NCBI GenBank assembly: GCA_045661205.1
Contig: JAZRFE010000041.1
Location: 21,158-85,157, forward strand
Source: HGM04593 sp045661205
GTDB lineage: Bacteria; Bacteroidota; Bacteroidia; Bacteroidales; Bacteroidaceae
DNA length: 64,000 bases
Reading direction: 5' to 3'
Under the pieces are notes generated by a model. That model searched no databases. It was given only the letters and a program-made list of their open reading frames with translations, and was not told the DNA's origin. This document shows, piece after piece, positions 43,730-52,570 of this stretch; position 1 is the first letter of the stretch; the number at the start of each line of letters is the position of its first letter. Made by a program: the position numbers and the translations under genes.

Positions 43730-45313
43730 ATGGAGGAATTTGAATTGATTGCAAAGACCTTTCAAGGTCTCGAAGAGGTGCTCGCCAAAGAATTGGTAGG
43801 GCTTGGTGCCAACAATGTGCAGATAGGCCGTCGCATGGTCTCTTTCACAGGAAACAAGGAGATGATGTACAGAGCCAATTTCTGTCTCCGCACAGCAGTG
43901 CGTATTCTCAAACCCATCGTTCGTTTCAAGGCGTCTAATGCCGACGAAGTTTACGAGAAGGTAAAGGCCATGAATTGGGACGAATATATGGATTGGGGCA
44001 CAACCTTTTCGGTAGACGCCGTTGTTTACAGCGATGTGTTCCGTCATTCCAAATTCGTTGCTTACCGCGTGAAGGATGCTATCGCCGACTATTTTAACGA
44101 GAAGTACGAGAAACGTCCTTCGGTGAGAATAAACAACCCCGACCTCATGTTCCACATCCACATTGCTCAAGAGGAGTGTACTCTCGCCTTCGACAGTTCG
44201 GGTGAGTCGTTGCATCGTCGCGGTTACAGAGTGGAGACAGGTGCTGCGCCCATCAACGAGGTACTTGCCGCAGGTCTCATCATGCTCACAGGCTGGAGTG
44301 GCGAGTGCGACTTCATCGACCCCATGTGTGGTTCGGGAACACTGCCCATCGAGGCTGCCCTCATTGCCCGCAACATCGCTCCCGGAGTATTCCGCAAAGA
44401 GTTTGCGTTTGAAAAATGGCGCGACTTCGACAGCGAGCTTTTCAGCAGCATATACGAAGATGACTCCAAAGAGAAGGAGTTTTATCACAAGATATATGGT
44501 TATGACGTAGACGGTCGCATGGTGGGCTGTGCACGTCGCAACGTAAAGTCGGCCATGATGACCGATTGCATCGAGATAGAGTGTCGCGACGTGAAGGACT
44601 TCCAGGAGCACCCCAACAGAGCTATCATGGTTGTCAATCCCCCTTACGGCGAGCGTCTCGTTTCGGACAACCTGCTTGCTACATACAAAATGCTCGGTGA
44701 ACGCTTGAAACACGCATTCTCGGGTAACGAGGCATGGGTGATAAGCAGCAGCTACGACTGCTTCGACCAGATAGGTCTCAAGGCATCGGCACGCATCGCC
44801 CTCTACAATGGCGACCTCGACTGCGAGTTCCGCAAATACGAACTTTTCCAGGGAAAATACAGCGGTTTCCGCGACGAGGGTAATGCCCTTCAGAAGGATT
44901 TTGCGCCTTTGAGAAGAAAGTCTCGTCTTACAGGCCTCGATGGCGAGCCTAAGGCCAACCGCCGCGAGCGCGAGGGTGGTGAGAGAGTAGCTGAAATGAC
45001 TCCCGAGGAGATAGCTGCAATGAAGCGTCGCCGCGTGCTTGAGTCTTATCTTAAGTCGCGTAACGACAGAAAAGAGCGCACTTTGCGCCCCGACAGCAAC
45101 CGCGACGAGCGTGATGATAGACGTAGCGAAAGACGCGAAGAGAAACGTTTCGACAGCAAACGCCCTGCCCGCGATGCGAAACCTTCATACGGCAGTCGCG
45201 ACAGAAAACCCTCTTACGGTGGAGCAAAGGGCAATAGAGATTACAAAGGCCGCGGAGCATCGCCCCGACGCGACGGTGCCGGCCGCAACAGTAGAAACGA
45301 TAGAAAAAAATAA
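43730..45313 (+). CDS. RlmL-like THUMP-domain rRNA methyltransferase with Arg/Asp-rich tail
   Basis: The ATG at 43730 gives 527 residues; TTG at 43721 is a weaker choice. An N-terminal THUMP domain precedes the UPF0020/RlmL methyltransferase domain with DPMCGSGTLPIEAALIARN (SAM site) and VVNPPYGERL (catalytic NPPY). It corresponds to the N-terminal half of E. coli RlmL, which makes m2G2445 in 23S rRNA. The last 110 or so residues are low-complexity, dominated by Arg, Asp, Gly and Ser. It is 11 bases upstream of purD. Confidence 0.9.
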   Translation: MEEFELIAKTFQGLEEVLAKELVGLGANNVQIGRRMVSFTGNKEMMYRANFCLRTAVRILKPIVRFKASNADEVYEKVKAMNWDEYMDWGTTFSVDAVVYSDVFRHSKFVAYRVKDAIADYFNEKYEKRPSVRINNPDLMFHIHIAQEECTLAFDSSGESLHRRGYRVETGAAPINEVLAAGLIMLTGWSGECDFIDPMCGSGTLPIEAALIARNIAPGVFRKEFAFEKWRDFDSELFSSIYEDDSKEKEFYHKIYGYDVDGRMVGCARRNVKSAMMTDCIEIECRDVKDFQEHPNRAIMVVNPPYGERLVSDNLLATYKMLGERLKHAFSGNEAWVISSSYDCFDQIGLKASARIALYNGDLDCEFRKYELFQGKYSGFRDEGNALQKDFAPLRRKSRLTGLDGEPKANRREREGGERVAEMTPEEIAAMKRRRVLESYLKSRNDRKERTLRPDSNRDERDDRRSERREEKRFDSKRPARDAKPSYGSRDRKPSYGGAKGNRDYKGRGASPRRDGAGRNSRNDRKK

Positions 45314-45324
45314 ATTAGAATACT

Positions 45325-46593
45325 ATGAATATATTGCTTTTAGGTAGTGGCGGCCGCGAGCATGCCCTTGCATGGAAAATTGCTCAGAGCCCTCGTGTAG
45401 AGAAATTATATATAGCACCCGGAAATGCGGGAACATCGCAGGTGGGTGAGAATGTTGCAATCTCGGTGTGCGACTTTGACAAGATTGCCGAGTTTGTACT
45501 TGCAAACAACGTCTCTATGGTGGTTGTTGGCCCCGAAGATCCGTTGGTAAAGGGCATTTACGACTATTTCGCTAACGACGAGCGTCTCAGCGGAATAGCA
45601 GTTATCGGCCCCACACGCAATGCAGCCGAGCTCGAAGGTAGCAAGAGCTTCGCCAAGGAGTTCATGCAGCGCCACTCAATTCCCACAGCAGCCTACCGTT
45701 CGTTCGACGGCACACAGCTCGAAGAGGCATACAGTTTCCTCGAGACACTGAAAGCCCCCTACGTACTCAAGGCCGACGGTCTTTGCGCAGGTAAGGGAGT
45801 ACTCATTCTTCCCACCCTCGAAGAGGCAAAAGCACAGCTCAAAGAGATGTTCTCGGGAATGTTCGGCAACGCATCGGCGACAGTAGTCATCGAGGAGTTC
45901 CTCGACGGCATCGAGTGCTCGGTGTTTGTGCTCACCGATGGCAAGGATTATGTAATCCTCCCCGAGGCTAAAGACTACAAACGTATCGGTGAGGGCAATA
46001 CAGGCCTTAATACCGGCGGTATGGGCTCTATCTCTCCCGTTCCTTTTGCCGATGCTGCTTGGATGCGCAAGGTAGAGAATAGAATCATTCGTCCCACAGT
46101 AGAGGGTCTTGTGAAAGACAATCTTTTATATAAAGGTTTCATCTTCTTCGGTCTTATAAATGTCGAGGGCGAGCCTATGGTTATAGAGTACAACGTCAGA
46201 ATGGGTGACCCCGAGACCGAGTCGGTGATGTTGCGTCTGAAGAGCGACATTGTGGAACTTTTCGAGAAGGTGGCAGCAGGAACACTTGCCGGAACAACCG
46301 TCGAGTTCGACGAGCGTACAGCTGTGTGTGTGATGCTTGTGTCGGGCGGTTACCCCGAGGCTTACGACAAGGGCTTTGAGATTACAGGCTTGGAGAATGT
46401 GTCGGGTAGCGTGCTCTTCCATGCAGGAACCGCCGAGAAGGATGGCAAGGTTGTCACCGCAGGTGGCCGTGTGATGGCAGTTAGCTCTTACGGCAAGAAT
46501 CGCGAAGAGGCTCTTGCTACATCTTTCGCGTCGGCCGGAAAAATAAATTTTGAAAAGAAATATTTCAGAAGCGACATTGGTTTCGACTTATAG
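45325..46593 (+). CDS. purD: Phosphoribosylamine-glycine ligase
   Basis: The 422-residue ATP-grasp enzyme makes GAR, the second step of purine synthesis. It starts MNILLLGSGGREHALAWK and has PYVLKADGLCAGKGV and the metal site YNVRMGDPETE. Length is normal. Its 3' end overlaps the TTG start proposed for the next gene by 44 bases. Confidence 0.97.
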   Translation: MNILLLGSGGREHALAWKIAQSPRVEKLYIAPGNAGTSQVGENVAISVCDFDKIAEFVLANNVSMVVVGPEDPLVKGIYDYFANDERLSGIAVIGPTRNAAELEGSKSFAKEFMQRHSIPTAAYRSFDGTQLEEAYSFLETLKAPYVLKADGLCAGKGVLILPTLEEAKAQLKEMFSGMFGNASATVVIEEFLDGIECSVFVLTDGKDYVILPEAKDYKRIGEGNTGLNTGGMGSISPVPFADAAWMRKVENRIIRPTVEGLVKDNLLYKGFIFFGLINVEGEPMVIEYNVRMGDPETESVMLRLKSDIVELFEKVAAGTLAGTTVEFDERTAVCVMLVSGGYPEAYDKGFEITGLENVSGSVLFHAGTAEKDGKVVTAGGRVMAVSSYGKNREEALATSFASAGKINFEKKYFRSDIGFDL

Positions 46594-47566
46594 GACATCG
46601 AGTCAAAGACGTATTGCAGATGGCAGATATATCGCCCCTGCACTGTTTATCTGCTCCCTGATTTTTTGGGGAGCAGGTGCTTTATTGGGTGCAGACTCGT
46701 CGGTGGCTTATGTGCCTACATGGGCAACAGGGTGGCTTGCCGATGGCAACCTCTATCTGCTACGCTTTGTATCGCTGCTTTTCTCGTTGCTTGCGTCGGT
46801 GCTCATGGCCTCGTACGTCGTTCTCGAGCGTCGTGTAGCATGGCAGTCGTGCATGATGATGCTTGTGGCATCGATGGCTTTCAATGTGCAGTCAGACGCA
46901 TCGGCGTTCTTCTCGATGCTTCTGCCGGTGGCGGTCATCGGTCTGCTTTTCCGTTGTGACACCTTGAGCGAAGTGGTGCATACGCTCTACACGCTGTTTT
47001 TAGTAGCTACGGCTTTTGCGCTCTTCTTCCCTCAGATGTTCATGATGTTGCCTCTGCTGTTGCTCTATCCCGCGTTTAGCGGAAAGCTATCGGCAAAGGC
47101 ATTTTTTGCAGCGTTGCTAGGTATTGCTACCCCGTTGTGGATAGCAGCGGCTCTCATCTATCTGTTCCCGTCGCTCTCGCCGTTGCTCGACTCTCCCTGT
47201 GAGGCTCTTGCTGCTTTGTGGCAGGTGCCGCGTGTGGCTCTGTCGCCCGCCAAACTGCTGCTGTTTGTTGCCGAGTTTGTCGTGGTGCTTCCTGCAATGA
47301 TACACTTCTTCGTAACAGCCTCGATAGGTCGTACGCATCTGCGCAGACGCATGATATTCTGCATAGTATTTGACGTGGTACTGTGGTTGGCTGGATGGTT
47401 GCGCCCCGAACTTTTGATGTTCTTTTTTGTTTGGCGATTGCCGATATATTCGTTGCTGTCGGCATATTTCTTTTCGGTGTTACCGCCGAAGATGTCAAAT
47501 GTATATATAATCTCGTCGCTTCTTTTGTGGCTGGCAGCTTATATTGTTGGAATATGGATTGGTTAG
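46550..47566 (+). CDS. Polytopic membrane protein, unknown function
   Basis: The 338-residue protein has about nine to ten hydrophobic segments starting near residue 29 and no motif I can assign; it resembles Bacteroidetes membrane proteins of the DUF6427 kind only in general shape. The frame has no ATG near its 5' end, so the start is put at TTG 46550, inside purD; a slightly later alternative codon is possible. It overlaps yqaA by 13 bases, which argues for one transcript and coupled translation. Confidence 0.6.
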   Translation: MKRNISEATLVSTYRTSSQRRIADGRYIAPALFICSLIFWGAGALLGADSSVAYVPTWATGWLADGNLYLLRFVSLLFSLLASVLMASYVVLERRVAWQSCMMMLVASMAFNVQSDASAFFSMLLPVAVIGLLFRCDTLSEVVHTLYTLFLVATAFALFFPQMFMMLPLLLLYPAFSGKLSAKAFFAALLGIATPLWIAAALIYLFPSLSPLLDSPCEALAALWQVPRVALSPAKLLLFVAEFVVVLPAMIHFFVTASIGRTHLRRRMIFCIVFDVVLWLAGWLRPELLMFFFVWRLPIYSLLSAYFFSVLPPKMSNVYIISSLLLWLAAYIVGIWIG

Positions 47567-48021
47567 TAGATTTTTTAAGCGGATATGGATATTGGGGCAT
47601 GGGCATCGGCGCGTTCATTGCCGGTTCGGTGTTGCCCATGGCCAGCGAAGTGCTTCTTGTCCTCTTTCTGGGCATGGGGTTGAATCCCATTCTTCTGCTC
47701 ATTTCGGCGACTGTCGGAAACACAATTGGTGGGTTCAGTTGTTATTATATGGCTAGACTTGCCAAACGTGAGTGGGTAGAGAAGTTTTTCCGCGTATCTC
47801 CACGACAGATGGCACGCGCCGACAGGGTGGTGAATAAAGTTGGTGTTTGGGCAGCGTTCCTCTCGTTTGTACCCCTGCTTGGAACGGCAATATTGCTGTT
47901 GTTAGGTTTCATGAGAGTCAGCCCCTTGAAGATTTCCGTTACAATGACAGCCGGAAAACTACTGCGCTACCTTATAGTTGTTCTCTCCTACACGGGCGTT
48001 GTCGAGCTCTTTTCCAAGTAA
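47554..48021 (+). CDS. YqaA/DedA-type small membrane protein
   Basis: The 155-residue protein starts at MDWLVDFLSGYGYWG, overlapping the upstream membrane gene; a longer open frame upstream is the shadow of that gene. It has about four hydrophobic segments and the SNARE-associated/DedA-like core (FIAGSVLPMASEVLL, GNTIGGFSCYYMARL and FVPLLGTAILLLLGF). Family members act in membrane lipid or ion homeostasis; the exact role is unknown. The zinc-binding lipoprotein gene follows 11 bases later. Confidence 0.78.
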   Translation: MDWLVDFLSGYGYWGMGIGAFIAGSVLPMASEVLLVLFLGMGLNPILLLISATVGNTIGGFSCYYMARLAKREWVEKFFRVSPRQMARADRVVNKVGVWAAFLSFVPLLGTAILLLLGFMRVSPLKISVTMTAGKLLRYLIVVLSYTGVVELFSK

Positions 48022-48032
48022 AATGACGGCTT

Positions 48033-48845
48033 ATGAGAAAATCTCTTTTTCTTCTTCTTGTAACATTTCTTGTCGGATGTACATCGGCAGGCGATGGTTC
48101 CCGCCCCACGCTTGCTGTTACAATAGAGCCTTACCGCTACATAGTAGAGGCTGTAGCCGGTGAAAAATGGGAGGTTATAAGCGTAGTTCCCAAAGGCAAC
48201 AGCCCCGAGACCTTCGATCCTGCTCCCGGGCAGATGATGCAGTTGGGAAAGTGTGGCACCTATTTCCTTGTCGGAGGTTTGGGCTTCGAAAGTTCATGGG
48301 CTGGTAAGATTAAAGAGATATACCCCCACTTGTCGTTTGTAGATACTTCGGCGGGTATCGCGCGTGTCGATGACGACCCCCATTTATGGACATCGCCCGA
48401 CAATATGGCAATTATTGCGCGTAACGTCTGCGATGCTTTGTGTAGCATGGATTCAGCCGATGCGGTGGGTTATAAAGCCCGTCTGCAAGATGTCGAAAGA
48501 GTGATTGCTGCCACCGATGCGGCCATACGTGGCAAACTCGACTCTCTCACATGTCGCAGTTTCATGGTCTTTCACCCCTCTCTCACATATTTTGCAGCTC
48601 TCTACGGTGTCAATCAGATACCTCTCGAAGAGCATGGCAAAGAGCCGTCGGCTGCTCACGTTAAACATGTGATAGACGAGGCGCGACGCAGCGGTGTGCG
48701 CACAGTGCTTGTACAGGCCGAATTTGACAAAAACCATGCCTCGACCATTGCCCGAGAGATTGGTGCCGAGGTGCGTACTATTAACCCTTTAAGCTACGAT
48801 TGGCACAGCGAGATGTTGCATGTGGCCGATTGTTTGACAAAATAA
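48033..48845 (+). CDS. Metal (zinc-type) ABC transporter substrate-binding lipoprotein
   Basis: The 270-residue protein has a lipobox (FLVGC) and the cluster A-I binding-protein fold of ZnuA/TroA. Metal ligands kept are His in DDDPHLWTSP, His in FMVFHPSLTYF and an acidic residue late (NPLSYDW). The first ligand position, usually PHxYEP, reads NSPETFDP, so His is Glu. It lacks the His-rich loop of ZnuA. Zinc or manganese is the likely substrate. The ATPase gene follows 2 bases later, but no permease gene is next to either. Confidence 0.85.
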   Translation: MRKSLFLLLVTFLVGCTSAGDGSRPTLAVTIEPYRYIVEAVAGEKWEVISVVPKGNSPETFDPAPGQMMQLGKCGTYFLVGGLGFESSWAGKIKEIYPHLSFVDTSAGIARVDDDPHLWTSPDNMAIIARNVCDALCSMDSADAVGYKARLQDVERVIAATDAAIRGKLDSLTCRSFMVFHPSLTYFAALYGVNQIPLEEHGKEPSAAHVKHVIDEARRSGVRTVLVQAEFDKNHASTIAREIGAEVRTINPLSYDWHSEMLHVADCLTK

Positions 48846-48847
48846 TT

Positions 48848-49516
48848 ATGTTGGGCGAAAAACTTGTAGAACTCTCGGGGGTGCACTTTTCTTACAACTC
48901 CTCTCCGTTGCTTACCGATGTAAACCTCTGTATCGGCGAAGGCGATTTTGTGGGAGTAGTTGGTGCCAACGGCAGTGGCAAGACCACTCTCATCAAATTG
49001 CTCTTGGGGCATCTAACCCCGCAGAAAGGCACAGTGTGCCACTATCGCGACGGCAAGCCTGTCGCCGCCCCGCAGATAGGCTACCTGCCGCAATATGCAG
49101 CGGTAGACAAATCCTTCCCTCTCTCGGTGCGCGAAGTTGTTGAGACCGGTCTGCTGACACCTCGTTCCATGTGGAATCCTTTCCTCTCTTCGGCCGACCG
49201 TTGTCGCGTGGATGCGATACTCTCGCAGATGAAACTTGCCTCTCTCGCCTCCAAGCCCATAGGTTGTCTCAGTGGTGGTGAACTTCAAAAGACCATCCTT
49301 GCTCGCGCCATTGTCTCTTCGCCCCGTCTGCTGTTGCTCGACGAGCCGGATACCTATCTCGACTCGTGTTCACAAGAGAGCCTTTATGAGTTTCTAAAAG
49401 AGATTAACCGAAATTGCGCCATACTGCTTGTGAGTCATGATGTGTCGGCTGTCTCGGCGAAGTGTAATCTTGTGGTTACCGTCAATCGCACTTTGCAGGT
49501 GAACCGTAAAACTTAA
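48848..49516 (+). CDS. Metal ABC transporter ATP-binding protein
   Basis: The 222-residue ATPase starts at MLGEKLVELSG; an upstream in-frame ATG at 48800 lies within the binding-protein gene. Walker A is GANGSGKTTL, the signature CLSGGELQK, and Walker B LLLLDEPDTYLD, with the H-loop VSHD. It belongs with the ZnuC/TroB group by sequence and by its neighbour. No ZnuB-like permease gene follows; a hairpin and then a promoter for an unrelated transporter come next. Confidence 0.87.
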   Translation: MLGEKLVELSGVHFSYNSSPLLTDVNLCIGEGDFVGVVGANGSGKTTLIKLLLGHLTPQKGTVCHYRDGKPVAAPQIGYLPQYAAVDKSFPLSVREVVETGLLTPRSMWNPFLSSADRCRVDAILSQMKLASLASKPIGCLSGGELQKTILARAIVSSPRLLLLDEPDTYLDSCSQESLYEFLKEINRNCAILLVSHDVSAVSAKCNLVVTVNRTLQVNRKT

Positions 49517-49523
49517 CGCTTTT

Positions 49524-49542
49524 TTCGATAGCTGCTATCGAA
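49524..49542. repeat. Inverted repeat after the ABC ATPase gene
   Basis: TTCGATAGC (49524-49532) and GCTATCGAA (49534-49542) form a perfect 9-bp inverted repeat with a single central base. No T-run follows on the plus strand; possible transcript-end hairpin or operator. Confidence 0.45.
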
Positions 49543-49562
49543 TATAACTGTTAAAAATAATC

Positions 49563-49592
49563 TTTGCGTTGCCCCTTTGTTGAATAACTTTG
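49563..49592 (+). promoter_or_regulatory. Promoter of the AspT-type transporter gene
   Basis: TTTG (49563-49566) and TAACTTTG (49585-49592) are 18 bases apart. The start codon is 57 bases downstream. Confidence 0.65.
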
Positions 49593-49648
49593 CCGCCTCG
49601 TTGCACAAATACTTTGCGACAGCGGTATTTTTTTTATAATAAAAACGT

Positions 49649-51340
49649 ATGATTGAATTTTTTACAAATATGTTCGAAGGTAACCCCGCTCAATGGGGTG
49701 GAGGAGTGGCCCACTCGGTGCTGATACTCTCGCTGGTGATAGCCTTCGGTGTGATGTTGGGCAAGATAAAGATTGCAGGAGTCTCTTTTGGTGTCACATG
49801 GATTCTTTTTGTGGGCATTCTCTTCGGTCACATGGGCTTTAACATCAATGAACACCTCATGCACTTTGTAAAGGAGTTCGGCCTTATACTTTTTGTCTAT
49901 TCGGTGGGCTTGCAGGTGGGTCCCGGATTCTTTTCGGCCTTTCGTAAAGGCGGTCTCTCGCTCAATGTAGTTGCGATGACGGTGGTTGCGGTGGGTGTGT
50001 TGCTCACAGTCGCACTCCATTTTATCACAGGGCTGCCCATAACCACCATGGTGGGTGTTCTCTCGGGTGCAGTAACAAACACCCCCGGACTTGGTGCCGC
50101 TCAGCAGGCTGTTGGTGATATTACAGGTGGCACTGCACCCGAAATAGCTATGGCCTATGCCGTCGCCTATCCTCTTGGCGTTATAGGCTGTATATTGTCG
50201 TTGCTGCTCATGCGATATATCTTCCGCGTCGATGTGTCTGCCGAGGAAAAGGATGCCAAATGTGTAGGCTCGGGCAGTGGCGACCAGGCTGCACGCCCCT
50301 TCTCAATAGTTATACGTAACGCGGCTGTCGATGGCAAACGCCTTTCCGAAATAGAGCCCCTGCTGCACTGTCGCTTCGTCGTGTCGCGCATCAGCGAGGG
50401 CGGTGCACCCGAAAAGGTGCGCCCTGCGGCAGCGGATAGCATTCTTCATGTGGGCGACAAACTGTTGCTGATAACCACTCCCGCCGATGCCGATACAATA
50501 ATAATGTTCCTCGGCGAATTGTGCGAAATGAAGTGGGAGAGCATCGATACACAACTTATTTCGCGTCGTGTGCTCATTACAAAGCCCGAACTTAACGGCA
50601 AGATGCTCTCTTCGCTTAAGGTACGCAACAACTTCGGTGTGAATATCACACGCGTGAACCGTTCGGGTGTAGACCTTGTTGCCAACCCTCATTTGCGTTT
50701 GCAGATGGGCGACCGAGTGACACTTGTCGGCAGCGAACTTTCCATTGCACACGCCGAAAAGGTGCTTGGCAACTCACTCAAGCGTCTCGACCATCCGAAC
50801 CTTATCCCCATCTTCATAGGTATTGCATTGGGTTGTCTGCTCGGCAGCATTCCGTTTGCCTTCCCCGGAATACCTCAGCCTGTGAAATTAGGTCTTGCGG
50901 GTGGCCCGCTCATCGTGGCCATTCTTGTCAGCCGTTTCGGCCCCAACTACAAACTTGTCACCTACACTACCATGAGTGCCAATCTGATGATACGCGAAAT
51001 TGGAATCTCACTTTTCCTTGCCTGTGTGGGTCTCGGTGCCGGTAATGGCTTTGTAGATACCATTGTGAACGATGGTGGCTATGTGTGGGTGGGTTACGGA
51101 GTGCTCATCACCGTTATCCCTTTGCTTGTGGCAGGCCTGTTGGCGCGCAAGGTGTTCAAACTTAATTACTACACTCTCATCGGAGTGCTTTCCGGCTCTA
51201 TGACCAATCCTCCCGCGCTTGCCTACTCCAATGAACAGACCGGTTGCGATGCTCCCTCGGTAGGATATGCGACGGTCTACCCGCTAACGATGTTCATGCG
51301 TGTGCTCACAGCGCAGCTGCTGATAATCTTCTTTGTGTAG
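49649..51340 (+). CDS. AspT/YidE-type transporter with two TrkA_C (RCK_C) domains
   Basis: The 563-residue inner-membrane protein has two blocks of hydrophobic helices (about 20-195 and 385-563), each with the duplicated motif around GVLSGAVTNTPGLGAAQ and GVLSGSMTNPPALAYS. Two cytoplasmic TrkA_C domains lie between (about 225-300 and 310-380). This is the aspartate:alanine exchanger layout; in E. coli YidE and YbjL are relatives of unknown substrate. It has its own promoter and terminator, so context does not name a substrate. Confidence 0.88.
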   Translation: MIEFFTNMFEGNPAQWGGGVAHSVLILSLVIAFGVMLGKIKIAGVSFGVTWILFVGILFGHMGFNINEHLMHFVKEFGLILFVYSVGLQVGPGFFSAFRKGGLSLNVVAMTVVAVGVLLTVALHFITGLPITTMVGVLSGAVTNTPGLGAAQQAVGDITGGTAPEIAMAYAVAYPLGVIGCILSLLLMRYIFRVDVSAEEKDAKCVGSGSGDQAARPFSIVIRNAAVDGKRLSEIEPLLHCRFVVSRISEGGAPEKVRPAAADSILHVGDKLLLITTPADADTIIMFLGELCEMKWESIDTQLISRRVLITKPELNGKMLSSLKVRNNFGVNITRVNRSGVDLVANPHLRLQMGDRVTLVGSELSIAHAEKVLGNSLKRLDHPNLIPIFIGIALGCLLGSIPFAFPGIPQPVKLGLAGGPLIVAILVSRFGPNYKLVTYTTMSANLMIREIGISLFLACVGLGAGNGFVDTIVNDGGYVWVGYGVLITVIPLLVAGLLARKVFKLNYYTLIGVLSGSMTNPPALAYSNEQTGCDAPSVGYATVYPLTMFMRVLTAQLLIIFFV

Positions 51341-51404
51341 GATATAAAGAGGTGTCTTATAGAAAATTCAACATTCCCTAAATACTCTCGTAACCGAGTA
51401 ATGC

Positions 51405-51452
51405 AATCTCTCCGTCGGTTTTTACGGTTTTATGCCGGCGGGGAGGTTTTTT
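51405..51452 (+). terminator. Terminator after the AspT-type transporter gene
   Basis: A 14-bp stem with G-U pairs (51405-51418 with 51435-51448) ends in a T-run. It lies between two converging genes; nadK ends 16 bases downstream. Confidence 0.75.
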
Positions 51453-51467
51453 GTGTTAGTCGGTGTA

Positions 51468-52340
51468 TCAGTTTCTAAGGTCTGCGCCCCACATCATTTT
51501 GTCGTGCAGAGTCTTGAAAAATGTCTGCCCTTTGATTTTTACTATTTTTACGGTGTATGCGGCTTTGCGCAGTGTCAGTGTGGTGCTCTCGTCGCACTCT
51601 TCGTTGCGACCGTCGATGGCGATAAGGTAGTTGTGACTGCGGCTTGCTACCTTCAACGTTACCACAGTGTTGTCGTTCACCACCACAGGACGCGCATTCA
51701 GGCTGTGCGAAGCAATGGGGGTGAGTACAAATACATTTGCGTCGGGGGCTATGATTGGGCCTCCTGCACTCAGCGAATAACCGGTAGAGCCTGACGGCGC
51801 AGCAATTATCAGACCATCGGCCTGATAGGTTATGCACTCTTTGCCGTTGAGCGATGTCTCGATGCTTATCATCGAGGAGTTGTCGTGTTTCATCACCGCA
51901 ACCTCGTTCAATGCGTAGGGGTTGTTCTGCAACTGCTTGTCCGACGCGCTCACCTCTATCACGTCGCGCTCCTCAATTGTATATTCTCCGCGGTGCAGGC
52001 ACTCGAAAAGCTCCTGGATGTTGTTTGCCGAGAACGATGTGAGAAATCCCAGACGGCCGGCATTTATTCCCAACAACGGAATGTTCTTGCTACCCACGCG
52101 GTTGGCTGTACGCAGAAACGTTCCGTCGCCACCGAAACTGATGGCAATGTCGGCATCGAAATCGTCTCCATCGAAAATACCTTCGGGCTGAGCAAACAGT
52201 TTGCCCTCATCGAGCAGGTACTCGTAAAAGTGACGGTCGATGATGAAACTATCCTCCCACTCTTTAATGGCAGCAAAAAGTTTCTCTATGTTCTCCGATT
52301 TTTTCGACTGATGTTTATTTCCGAATATTGCAAATTTCAT
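51468..52340 (-). CDS. nadK: NAD kinase
   Basis: The 290-residue enzyme phosphorylates NAD to NADP. Start at MKFAIFGNKH; an upstream in-frame ATG adds 17 residues without family similarity. The GGDG motif is in SFGGDGTFLRTA, NEVAV is present, and GSTGYSLSAGGPI is the conserved glycine-rich part. A 6-bp inverted repeat (52391-52396 and 52101-like mate at 52401-52406) is in its leader. It is divergent from pdxJ. Confidence 0.94.
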   Translation of the reverse strand: MKFAIFGNKHQSKKSENIEKLFAAIKEWEDSFIIDRHFYEYLLDEGKLFAQPEGIFDGDDFDADIAISFGGDGTFLRTANRVGSKNIPLLGINAGRLGFLTSFSANNIQELFECLHRGEYTIEERDVIEVSASDKQLQNNPYALNEVAVMKHDNSSMISIETSLNGKECITYQADGLIIAAPSGSTGYSLSAGGPIIAPDANVFVLTPIASHSLNARPVVVNDNTVVTLKVASRSHNYLIAIDGRNEECDESTTLTLRKAAYTVKIVKIKGQTFFKTLHDKMMWGADLRN

Positions 52341-52498
52341 ATCTTTCTTATCTTTTGTCGGCAACTGCTCCACAGGCGACTCTTTTCCCAAAATAGGCGT
52401 CTATTTAGCATAATTAAACAAATGCAGCCTCTGTCGGCGGCAATTACGATGCAAAATTAAGATAAATTATTGTCTTATTTTGCTTATTTTGTCGTACT

Positions 52499-52531
52499 TT
52501 TGCGAAAAATACGAAATTGGAGATACTTTTG
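52499..52531 (+). promoter_or_regulatory. Promoter of the pdxJ operon
   Basis: TTTG (52499-52502) and TACTTTTG (52524-52531) are 21 bases apart, 39 bases before the pdxJ start. A second TACTTTTG at 52495-52502 could be an alternative -7 element. Confidence 0.55.
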
Positions 52532-52570
52532 CCGCATTTGAGTGGCGAATAAGAAGAAAAAAACAACAAG

